From Streptococcus zalophi (GTDB lineage: Bacteria; Bacillota; Bacilli; Lactobacillales; Streptococcaceae), in the NCBI RefSeq assembly GCF_016481285.1, contig NZ_JAENBP010000005.1, positions 62,001-126,000 of the forward strand: 64,000 nucleotides of DNA. The letters are read 5' to 3'. The notes beneath the pieces were generated by a model. It did no database searches. It was not told the origin of the DNA and was given only the letters and a program-made list of their open reading frames with translations. Shown here piece by piece: positions 34,504 through 42,176 of the stretch. The stretch's first letter is position 1. Each line of letters starts with the position of its first letter. The position numbers were made by a program, and so were the translations under genes.

Positions 34504-35310
34504 ATGAATTTAAGTTTAAATCAAAAAAAAGAGCTCTTTGCTCCCCAAGTACAACCTTGGATAGAGAAAAAAACAGAACATTATCAGTCGACCCTTGTTA
34601 AATTAAATCTAAAAAGTGTGAAATCTTTTGCGGTTTTATCACAATTTAACAATCCTCAACACAAATTAGAAATTTATCCGGATTCTTGTCCTAAACTATT
34701 GATATCACTTGATAAAACAAATAATAAGTCTTTGTTAATTGGTGCTAGAGATCATTTAGGTACTGTTGAACTTCATCCTCAAAGTGATGTTTTTCTGGCA
34801 AGTCTCTATTCATACTACGGCACTAAAAATTGGAAGATTAAAACGGCTGAATCGTTTAATCAAATCATTGAATTAAGTGATGCTCTAGAACAAGCAGAAA
34901 TTCTTGAATTTCAACTTCTTCAAGCGAATAGTTTTGAAGAAAGAGTTAACCTCATCAAAAATTTTTATCTGCTTCATATGACGGATTTTGATTATGATGT
35001 TGGTATTGCTGAGTACGCTGCGCTATACTTAAACAAACATTTTAATGATGTTAAAATCAACAAACTAGTAGAGTCTATTGGTTATAGTCGACGCCACATT
35101 GAAAATCAATTTAAACTTATCAATGGAGTCTCTTTAAAGAAATACAGTAGTATTTACAGATTTCAAAAAGCACTTAAAGTAATGTTTGATAAAGAAATGT
35201 CAAACGCTGATATTGCTCAAAAAATGGGTTACTTTGATGAATCTCATCTTATCAAGGATTTTCATAGTTATACTGGATTAAGTCCTTTGAAATTAGTTAG
35301 TATGTATTAA
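34504..35310 (+). CDS. AraC-family transcriptional regulator
   Basis: The 268-residue protein has an unrecognised N-terminal ligand domain and a C-terminal double HTH (about 170-268): INKLVESIGYSRRHIENQFK and NADIAQKMGYFDESHLIKDF-HSYTGLSP. GGAGGG precedes the start. It sits inside the module between the dehydrogenase and the acyltransferase genes, nine bases before the latter, so it is co-transcribed and probably activates its own operon. Confidence 0.88.
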   Translation: MNLSLNQKKELFAPQVQPWIEKKTEHYQSTLVKLNLKSVKSFAVLSQFNNPQHKLEIYPDSCPKLLISLDKTNNKSLLIGARDHLGTVELHPQSDVFLASLYSYYGTKNWKIKTAESFNQIIELSDALEQAEILEFQLLQANSFEERVNLIKNFYLLHMTDFDYDVGIAEYAALYLNKHFNDVKINKLVESIGYSRRHIENQFKLINGVSLKKYSSIYRFQKALKVMFDKEMSNADIAQKMGYFDESHLIKDFHSYTGLSPLKLVSMY

Positions 35311-35319
35311 GGAGGACAG

Positions 35320-36237
35320 ATGATGATCAAAAATTTTGATGATTTATTTGTGCATCTAACACGCTTTGAAAAACAAATTGTTGCTGTTGTGTCACCAGAA
35401 GATTTAAGCACATTAAAAGTTATCGAAAAAGCAAAAGAACTACAAATTGCTGAATTTATACTTATTGGTCAAGAAGATGAACTCACAGCTCTTATCAATA
35501 ATTACTCACTTAATTTAAAGGATACTCCAATTATTAATCAAGAAAATCATAAAAAAGCTGCAGAGAAAGCAGTTGAATTGGTTAAAATGAATAAGGCACA
35601 AGCCATCATGAAAGGTCTCGTGCACTCATCAACATTTTTGCGACCTATTCTAAACAAAGAAACAGGTTTTAATATTGGTAAAAAAGTGAGCCAAATTTCA
35701 GTATATGAAAATAGTCATCAAGATGAGCTTGTTCTGTTAACAGATTGTGCTATGGCTATTAATCCTGACTTGATGGAGAAGAAAGAAATTATTGAAAATG
35801 CCGTACAACTTTCAAAAGATTTAGGTTATCAAATGCCAAGAGTTGCCGTATTAGCTTCTCTTGAAAATGTCAATCCAGCCATGCCTGATACAATTGATGC
35901 CGCCTTATTAGCTAAAATGAATGATCGTAAACAAATTAAAGATTGTATTGTTGACGGCCCACTAGCCTATGATAATGCAACATCAAAAGAAGCAGCTAAA
36001 CAAAAGAAAGTTGGTGGTCCTGTAGCAGGCCATGCACAAATTTTACTGGTTCCAAATTTAACTGTTGGTAATGTTCTAACCAAATCTTTAGTTTATGATG
36101 CAAGAAAAACAGTTGCATCTGCTGTTGTTGGCCTAAATGTTCCCATAGTTTTCACTTCACGATCTGAATCAGAAGACGGCAAGTTAGCAACAATTGCTTT
36201 AGCCACCTACCTTTCAATTGTAAGGAGGAATCAGTGA
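35320..36237 (+). CDS. ptb: Phosphate acyl/butyryltransferase
   Basis: The 305-residue protein has the phosphate acetyl/butyryltransferase pattern: KAQAIMKGLVHSSTFLRPIL, LLTDCAMAINPDL, VAVLASLENVNPAMPDTIDA, CIVDGPLAYDNATS and HAQILLVPNLTVGNVL. It exchanges CoA for phosphate on a short acyl group. GGAGG lies before the two adjacent ATGs. The kinase start shares bases with its stop. The chain length preference cannot be read from sequence. Confidence 0.9.
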   Translation: MMIKNFDDLFVHLTRFEKQIVAVVSPEDLSTLKVIEKAKELQIAEFILIGQEDELTALINNYSLNLKDTPIINQENHKKAAEKAVELVKMNKAQAIMKGLVHSSTFLRPILNKETGFNIGKKVSQISVYENSHQDELVLLTDCAMAINPDLMEKKEIIENAVQLSKDLGYQMPRVAVLASLENVNPAMPDTIDAALLAKMNDRKQIKDCIVDGPLAYDNATSKEAAKQKKVGGPVAGHAQILLVPNLTVGNVLTKSLVYDARKTVASAVVGLNVPIVFTSRSESEDGKLATIALATYLSIVRRNQ

Positions 36238-37343
36238 TGTATCAAATTTTAGTGATTAATCTAGGCTCCACCTCAACCAAAATAGCTTTTTTTGAAGATC
36301 AAAAAAAGATTATTCAAGAAACCGTTAAACACCCGACAGAAGACCTCATGGCTTTTAATAACGTTAGTCATCAGATTGATTATCGTAAAGCTGCCATTGA
36401 AGATTTTATGACACGCCACCACATTGATAAAAAAAAATTAGATGCTGTTGTTAGTCGTGGAGGCAATACGCGACCTATTGAAAGTGGTATTTATGAAGTG
36501 ACACCTTTTATGATTGAAGAACAGTTGAGTGGTGTTTTTGGTTCTCACCCAACAGACCTAGGAAGTAGTATTGCCTATCAGTTAAAAGAAGAGGTTGGCT
36601 GTCTTGCTTTGGTTGTAGATCCTCCTGCATCTGATGAATTTTCAGATTTAGCGCGTGTATCGGGTCATCCTAAAATTGTCCGTATTAGTAGTGTACATGC
36701 TCTTAATCATAAAGCTATTGCTAGGCAATATGCCAAGGATATTGGTAATAGTTATGAAGCATTAAATTTAATTGTTGTTCATATGGGAGGAGGCAATACC
36801 GTTGTGCCTCATTATAAAGGGCGTATGATTGATGGTGGACATGGGTTATATGGTGAAAATGCTTTTACAACCAATCGTTCAGGTGGACTGCCAGTAACTC
36901 CTGTCATTGAGATGTGTTTCTCAGGTAATTATACTAAAAAAGAAATGATTGAAATGATTAACGGTAAGGGTGGCTTGACAGCCTATCTGGGAACAGCTGA
37001 TGTAAAAGAGATTGAGGAAAAATCTGTCACAGATGAAAAAATGAAATTCTATTTAGATGCCATGATTTATCAGGTGGCTAAAGATATTGGTTCTATGGCT
37101 GTTGTTTTAAAAGGTGATGTTGATGCCATCCTCATCACAGGTGGCATTGCCCACTCAGAATATGTGACAAAACAACTTAAAGAATATTGTGAATTTATTG
37201 CACCTATTAAGATTTATCCTGGTGAAAAAGAAATGGAATCTTTAGCAAATGGTGCTTGTACTGCATTAAAAAATCCTAAACAAATTATAAATTTTGATGA
37301 TTATGTCCAAAATAAAGTGACCAAATTCAATGACTATGTTTAA
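36237..37343 (+). CDS. buk: Butyrate-type (acyl) kinase
   Basis: The ATG at 36237 overlaps the ptb stop by one base and has AAGGAGG eight bases upstream. The 368-residue ASKHA kinase has ILVINLGSTSTKIAFFED (phosphate 1), VVSRGGNTRPIESGIYEV, VVHMGGGNTVVPHYKGRMIDG and ILITGGIAHSEYV (adenosine). It makes ATP from acyl phosphate, releasing the carboxylate, and so completes the aldehyde-to-acid route with substrate-level phosphorylation. Confidence 0.92.
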   Translation: MYQILVINLGSTSTKIAFFEDQKKIIQETVKHPTEDLMAFNNVSHQIDYRKAAIEDFMTRHHIDKKKLDAVVSRGGNTRPIESGIYEVTPFMIEEQLSGVFGSHPTDLGSSIAYQLKEEVGCLALVVDPPASDEFSDLARVSGHPKIVRISSVHALNHKAIARQYAKDIGNSYEALNLIVVHMGGGNTVVPHYKGRMIDGGHGLYGENAFTTNRSGGLPVTPVIEMCFSGNYTKKEMIEMINGKGGLTAYLGTADVKEIEEKSVTDEKMKFYLDAMIYQVAKDIGSMAVVLKGDVDAILITGGIAHSEYVTKQLKEYCEFIAPIKIYPGEKEMESLANGACTALKNPKQIINFDDYVQNKVTKFNDYV

Positions 37344-37366
37344 AAGATTGTTTCTTTAAAATGGTT

Positions 37367-37443
37367 TTATTACAGAAAACATGGTGCTAATGCTTACTAT
37401 GGGCAAAAATCATAAAGACTTTGCCAAAATAAGTTTACATCAT
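37367..37443 (+). repeat. Direct repeat, copy B (duplicated ulaF 3' end)
   Basis: A 77-bp copy of 32523-32599 with 74 identical bases. It still contains the last 16 codons and stop of ulaF, detached from the gene and lying 23 bp after the buk stop. Confidence 0.95.
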
Positions 37444-37461
37444 CCACCAATGATTCATTTC

Positions 37462-37487
37462 AAGCAGTGTTTATAAACACTGCTTTT
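37462..37487 (+). terminator. Terminator before ulaR
   Basis: AAGCAGTGTTTATAAACACTGCTTTTT, a near-perfect stem with T run. It is in the place equivalent to the ulaF terminator in copy A but has an unrelated sequence. Confidence 0.85.
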
Positions 37488-37637
37488 TCAATAGAACTAT
37501 TGGCAGAATGGGTATGATATTATAAAAATAAAAAAGAACACTTTAGTTGTTGGTATTTTAAACATTTTGCTTATTAAGAAGTATGGAATTGTGATAAAAT
37601 GTAAGTAGGATGAATCGTGAAAGTGAGGGACCTAGAG

Positions 37638-39308
37638 ATGATGTTGTTAGATAAAAAAAGCTATGACCTTCTTTCTTATTTAATCAACTTAGATGAGGCA
37701 GAAACGGTAATGACTATTTCTCATGCTTTGGGTCAATCAAGACGCAAGATTTATTATCATTTGGAAAAGATTAATGATGCACTGCCTCAACACGTTGAGC
37801 AGATAGAGTCTTATCCAAGAGTAGGAATCTTACTATCCACAGAGCAAAAAGAAGCCTGTCGTAAACTCTTAGACGAGGTGAGTGACTATCATTATGTTAT
37901 GAAAAGTGATGAGCGAATCAAGCTTTCTGCTGTATATATTGCCATCTTTCCTGAGCGTGTCATTATCGACAAATTGATGCAGATTAATGATGTCTCACGA
38001 AATACTGTTTTAAATGATTTAAATGAGCTAAGAGAAAGATTAGCTCAAAAGGAATACAGTATCAAATTGCATGCGAGTAAGTCTCGAGGCTATTATTTCG
38101 AATGTCATCCCTTATCCTTGATTCAATTTCTGTACAAAATTTTAGATGGTATTTATCATGGTGAAAATACTAGCTTTATTGATTATTTTGACCACCGATT
38201 AGAAGAAACGTTAGGCTTAACCACTTACTTCTCAAAAGAAGTGCATGATTATATTGAACAATTTCTTATCTCCTCTCAAACCAGTCTAGGTAAGACCATT
38301 AATAGCCAAGATAGTCAGTTTATGGTAAAGATTTTACCCTTTATTCTCCTTAGCTACCGTAATATGCAGTTTAGCAATCACATTAAGAATGGTTTAGACC
38401 AAGATTTTGATTTAATTTGGAAGCGCAAAGAATACGTGATTGCAAAAGAATTTGCTCAGCAATTACGAGAGCAATTTGGTATTCAATTAGATCATATTGA
38501 AACAGGTCTTGTTGCCATGCTGATGCTTTCTTTCCGCAAGGACAAAGATAGTCACGTTGAAAGTCGTGACTATGAGGAAATGCGTGAGACACTAAAAACC
38601 TTCATTGAAAAAATAGAAAATTGTTGTCATATCGAGTTTCTTCATAAAGATGATTTGCTCAAGCAGTTGATGATTCATTGTAAGGCACTTATTTATCGAA
38701 AAACCTATGGTATTTTTGCGGCTAACTCTTTGACAGCTCATATCAAAGAAAAATACCATGACTTATTTACGATAACGAAAGCCCATATTCATGTCTTAGA
38801 AGAAAATTGGGATCTTACCTTTGATGATGATGAGATTGCTTATATTACAATTCATCTAGGTGGTGCTTTTAAAAATAGTAAGCAAGAAATTCCCAAGACA
38901 GAAGTCATTCTTGTTTCTGATGATGGTATTGGCTTACAAAAATTACTCCTTAACCAGTTTCAACATTACTTACCAAATTGTAACGTTCAAGCCATTTTTA
39001 CAACGGAACAGTTTCAAAGTGTCAGCGATTTAATTTCAGAGGATACTCTTGTTGTGTCAACTAGTAGTTGTCTAGAAATTGTTCTCCCCTTCTTAGTTGT
39101 TAATCCTATTTTAAGCGATGAAGATATTATTCGACTAATCCATTTCACAAAACAAAGAAGCCTTTCTGATAATTTCTACCTTTCTGAAGAATTGCACAAG
39201 TCTATTTCTCAGTTTGTAAGAGAAGATATAGACCGTAAGGCACTAAAAAACCAAATAGAGAAGTTAATCCGTCGCGAACTGATGAATGATATTTTCCCCA
39301 GAACGTAA
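37638..39308 (+). CDS. ulaR: UlaR, PRD-containing PTS-regulated activator
   Basis: The ATG at 37638 has GAGGGA seven bases upstream and is preferred over the GTG at 37617. The 556-residue protein has two N-terminal HTH domains (VMTISHALGQSRRKIYYHLE and LMQINDVSRNTVLNDLNEL), two PRD domains with phosphorylatable histidines (for example ILPFILLSYRN region and ITIHLGGAF), and a C-terminal IIB-like segment (VILVSDDGIGLQKLL). It fits the BglG/MtlR-type activator of ula genes, switched by PTS phosphorylation. It lies directly before ulaG and is split from ulaF by the guest module. Confidence 0.88.
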   Translation: MMLLDKKSYDLLSYLINLDEAETVMTISHALGQSRRKIYYHLEKINDALPQHVEQIESYPRVGILLSTEQKEACRKLLDEVSDYHYVMKSDERIKLSAVYIAIFPERVIIDKLMQINDVSRNTVLNDLNELRERLAQKEYSIKLHASKSRGYYFECHPLSLIQFLYKILDGIYHGENTSFIDYFDHRLEETLGLTTYFSKEVHDYIEQFLISSQTSLGKTINSQDSQFMVKILPFILLSYRNMQFSNHIKNGLDQDFDLIWKRKEYVIAKEFAQQLREQFGIQLDHIETGLVAMLMLSFRKDKDSHVESRDYEEMRETLKTFIEKIENCCHIEFLHKDDLLKQLMIHCKALIYRKTYGIFAANSLTAHIKEKYHDLFTITKAHIHVLEENWDLTFDDDEIAYITIHLGGAFKNSKQEIPKTEVILVSDDGIGLQKLLLNQFQHYLPNCNVQAIFTTEQFQSVSDLISEDTLVVSTSSCLEIVLPFLVVNPILSDEDIIRLIHFTKQRSLSDNFYLSEELHKSISQFVREDIDRKALKNQIEKLIRRELMNDIFPRT

Positions 39309-39320
39309 TCTTTTGTTATC

Positions 39321-39367
39321 ACCTCAGCTACCTGAACAGAGTATGAGATGGGCTGGGGTATTTTTTG
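39321..39367 (+). terminator. Imperfect terminator after ulaR
   Basis: ACCTCAGC pairs with GCTGGGGT around a long loop, followed by ATTTTTTG. Confidence 0.6.
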
Positions 39368-39479
39368 TGCCCAAACGACCCATTTTTGAACACTTTAATG
39401 TGTGAGACTTGGTCTTTTTTTTAGTGATTATAAGGATTATACTAAGAGTGTAGAAAAAATAAACTGGAGGAAAAAATCA

Positions 39480-40571
39480 ATGCCTAAAGTACAAGATATA
39501 ACACGAGAATCATGGATTTTGAACACTTTTCCTGAATGGGGATCATGGTTAAATGAAGAAATTGAAGAAGAAGTTGTGCCTGAAGGCAATTTCTCCATGT
39601 GGTGGCTAGGAAACTGTGGTGTCTGGATTAAGACTCCGGGTGGTGCTAATGTTGTCATGGACCTTTATTCTAGTCGTGGTAAATCAACCAAAAAGGTTAA
39701 AGATATGGTACCAGGACATCAAATGGCCAATATGGCAGGTGTTCGTAAATTACAACCAAACTTGAGAGCACAACCTGTTGTTCTTGACCCATTTTTAATT
39801 AATGAGTTGGATTATTACTTGGTATCTCACTTCCATAGTGATCATATCTGTATCAATACTGCGGCAGCTATTTTAAATAATCCAAAACTTGATCATGTTA
39901 AATTTATCGGACCATACGAAGTCGGTGAAACATGGAAGAGATGGGGTGTTCCAGAAGAACGTATGATTATTGTCAAACCTGGTGATTCACTAGAGTTTAA
40001 AGATATGAAAATTACTGCTTTAGAATCGTTTGACCGTACTTGTATCGTGACCTTACCAGTTAAAGGAGCAGATGCTCAAAATGGTAGTTTAAAAGGTTTA
40101 CCAGTGACTGATGAAGAAATGAACAGTAAGGCAGTTAACTATGTCTTTGAAATGCCTGGTGGCACTGTTTATCATGGTTTTGACTCACATTTTTCAAACT
40201 ATACTGCTAAACATGGTAGAGATTTCAACATTGATGTCACCATCAACAACTACGGCGAAAATCCTATTGGTATTCAAGATAAAATGACTTCTATCGATTT
40301 GCTTCGTATGGCTGAAAATCTTCGTTGTAAAGTCGTTATTCCTGTTCATCATGATATTTGGACTAATTTCCAAGCCTCAACGGATGAAATTCTCGCTTTA
40401 TGGAACATGCGCAAAGAACGTCTTCAATATGGTTTTCATCCATTTATTTGGCAAGTTGGTGGTAAATACACTTACCCTCAAGACAAGAACCGCCTAGAGT
40501 ATCATCACCCACGTGGTTTTGATGATTGCTTCTTGGAAGATTCTAATATTCAATTTAAGGCTCTACTATAA
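39480..40571 (+). CDS. ulaG: UlaG, L-ascorbate-6-phosphate lactonase
   Basis: The ATG at 39480 has GGAGG nine bases upstream; the longer frame from 39402 is not needed. The 363-residue metallo-beta-lactamase-fold protein has the metal site SHFHSDHICIN (H117, H119, D121, H122) and later HGFDSHFSNY and VIPVHHDIW. It opens the lactone ring of ascorbate 6-phosphate to give the substrate of UlaD. It is a separate transcription unit behind ulaR. Confidence 0.94.
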   Translation: MPKVQDITRESWILNTFPEWGSWLNEEIEEEVVPEGNFSMWWLGNCGVWIKTPGGANVVMDLYSSRGKSTKKVKDMVPGHQMANMAGVRKLQPNLRAQPVVLDPFLINELDYYLVSHFHSDHICINTAAAILNNPKLDHVKFIGPYEVGETWKRWGVPEERMIIVKPGDSLEFKDMKITALESFDRTCIVTLPVKGADAQNGSLKGLPVTDEEMNSKAVNYVFEMPGGTVYHGFDSHFSNYTAKHGRDFNIDVTINNYGENPIGIQDKMTSIDLLRMAENLRCKVVIPVHHDIWTNFQASTDEILALWNMRKERLQYGFHPFIWQVGGKYTYPQDKNRLEYHHPRGFDDCFLEDSNIQFKALL

Positions 40572-40640
40572 TATTGTAAAATTATTTTATTAATATTTTA
40601 ATAATGCTCCTAACAATACTCCTTTATTGGAAAAATTATA

Positions 40641-40676
40641 AAAATGCTCATCTCTGAAAAAAGATGGGTATTTTTA
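40641..40676 (+). terminator. Terminator after ulaG
   Basis: AAAAATGCTCATCT pairs with AGATGGGTATTTTT across a 7-base loop. Confidence 0.85.
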
Positions 40677-40803
40677 TTAAGCTTTTTTGATACAAAAAGA
40701 TTATTACTTGCTAATAGAGTGGGTTAAAATCTTTTTGGCTCTTTGCCTCTAGTTGTTCATAGCCAAAAAATGTTATAATAATAGAAAAAGCTTGGAGTGT
40801 CTT

Positions 40804-41352
40804 ATGGATAATTTATCATTAATTCAACCAAGCCTTGCCTATGAAGCAGAACTAATGACTTATCGTGAGGCTTTTGATGAGGAACATATTTATGGGGGAG
40901 CCAATTTAGCTCAGTATGAAAAGATTGCTGACTGGCTTTCTTATCTTGAAAAGATGTCTGATGAGTCAACTTGTCCACCAGATAGAGCCCCCTCAACGAC
41001 TTTTTTGTGTGTCAGACAGTCTGATAATGCCATTGTTGGTATGTGTAATATTAGACATCATATTAAAACAGCGTTTCTACTTAACATTGGTGGACATATT
41101 GGTTATTCGATTAAACCAAGTGAGCGCTTAAAAGGTTATGCGACTAGACAACTCCATTTAGCTTTGTTGGAAGCTCAAAAAATGGGTCTTGAAAAAGTCT
41201 TACTCACTTGTGCAGAGGATAATATTGGTTCAGAGAAAACAATTCTAGCTAATGGCGGTATCTATGAGGATACGAGATATGATGCTAGTGATGATGAAAA
41301 TATAAAAAGATATTGGATTGATTTAGAAAAATTAGTTGAGTTTAATTGGTAG
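40804..41352 (+). CDS. GNAT-family N-acetyltransferase
   Basis: The ATG at 40804 follows GGAG at 40795-40798. The 182-residue protein has a GNAT core: FLCVRQSDNAIVGMCNIRHH, then the acetyl-CoA motif HIGYSIKPSERLKGYATRQL and VLLTCAEDNIGSEKTILANGG. It acetylates an unknown amine, and similar proteins in streptococci are not assigned a substrate. It is monocistronic after the ulaG terminator, with an -10-like TATAAT at 40784-40790. Confidence 0.85.
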   Translation: MDNLSLIQPSLAYEAELMTYREAFDEEHIYGGANLAQYEKIADWLSYLEKMSDESTCPPDRAPSTTFLCVRQSDNAIVGMCNIRHHIKTAFLLNIGGHIGYSIKPSERLKGYATRQLHLALLEAQKMGLEKVLLTCAEDNIGSEKTILANGGIYEDTRYDASDDENIKRYWIDLEKLVEFNW

Positions 41353-41418
41353 AAGATGATAATTACCTTATGATAAATCTGTTTTAAACATTTTCATAAG
41401 GGTAGAAAGCGAGGTCGA

Positions 41419-42042
41419 ATGAAAAAGAATAAAGAATTGACCCCATTTGAGACACTAACGTTTTTAAGTACTGGTTTGTTTCTTGTTTTCGTGTTGCTTG
41501 TTCCAATAATTCTTCAACTCTTTATTAGTGTGGATGATTATGTGAAAAATTCTGAGTCTGTGACTTTATCGTCTTACCATCTTGTCAAATCAGACGATTT
41601 TTTTGCCATTGGTTTTTCTAGAGAAAGTGAGCTGATTGTTAGCCAGCAAACCTACTATGATGTGCTTTACTATCATAAAAAAAAGAATGACCTTGCTTGG
41701 ATTGATTTGTCAGGGGATTTGGAAGATAAATCCTTGCTGGTAAAAATTAACCCAGAAGAATTTAAAAAGCACAAGGGTACTAAGAGTGATCCGATTCCCG
41801 TGTTTAATGTCGCGATTGAAGAAGAGCAATTCGAATGGGATGACAAGAGCTATCGTCATAATATTGAAGAGCATATTATTTATGAAGATATTTTACATGC
41901 AGCATCTTATAATACATTTCTTATTTATTGGATGTGTATCAGCGTGGTTCTTGGTATGATAGCTTTTTTCCTTCATATGAATAGAGAAAACAAGCGACGC
42001 AAAGCTGAAAAAGAAATGAAACGAAATAGGCATTTATTATAA
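41419..42042 (+). CDS. Hypothetical membrane protein with two helices
   Basis: The 207-residue protein has a membrane helix near each end (about 12-37 and 167-187), an extracytoplasmic acidic domain of about 130 residues between them, and a basic tail NRENKRRKAEKEMKRNRH on the cytoplasmic side. No family is recognised. GAGGTCG lies upstream of the start and a strong terminator follows the stop, so it is its own unit. It lies just before the zinc-linked lipoprotein but shows no metal motif. Confidence 0.65.
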   Translation: MKKNKELTPFETLTFLSTGLFLVFVLLVPIILQLFISVDDYVKNSESVTLSSYHLVKSDDFFAIGFSRESELIVSQQTYYDVLYYHKKKNDLAWIDLSGDLEDKSLLVKINPEEFKKHKGTKSDPIPVFNVAIEEEQFEWDDKSYRHNIEEHIIYEDILHAASYNTFLIYWMCISVVLGMIAFFLHMNRENKRRKAEKEMKRNRHLL

Positions 42043-42055
42043 CAATATCAGACTG

Positions 42056-42086
42056 ATATCACTTGATGTGCAAGTGATATTTTTTT
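42056..42086 (+). terminator. Rho-independent terminator
   Basis: ATATCACTTG-ATGTG-CAAGTGATAT followed by six T. Confidence 0.92.
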
Positions 42087-42135
42087 GTCAAAAATAGCTT
42101 TAAAGTATTGTCCAAGATAACAAATCATGATATAC

Positions 42136-42162
42136 TTAACCGGTGAAATATTTACTGGTTAA
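42136..42162 (+). promoter_or_regulatory. Two AdcR (zinc) boxes
   Basis: TTAACCGGTGAA (42136-42147) and TTTACTGGTTAA (42151-42162) each differ at one position from the AdcR consensus TTAACYRGTTAA. They lie just upstream of the histidine-triad gene, predicting repression when zinc is plentiful. Confidence 0.7.
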
Positions 42163-42176
42163 GAAAGGAACTAAAA

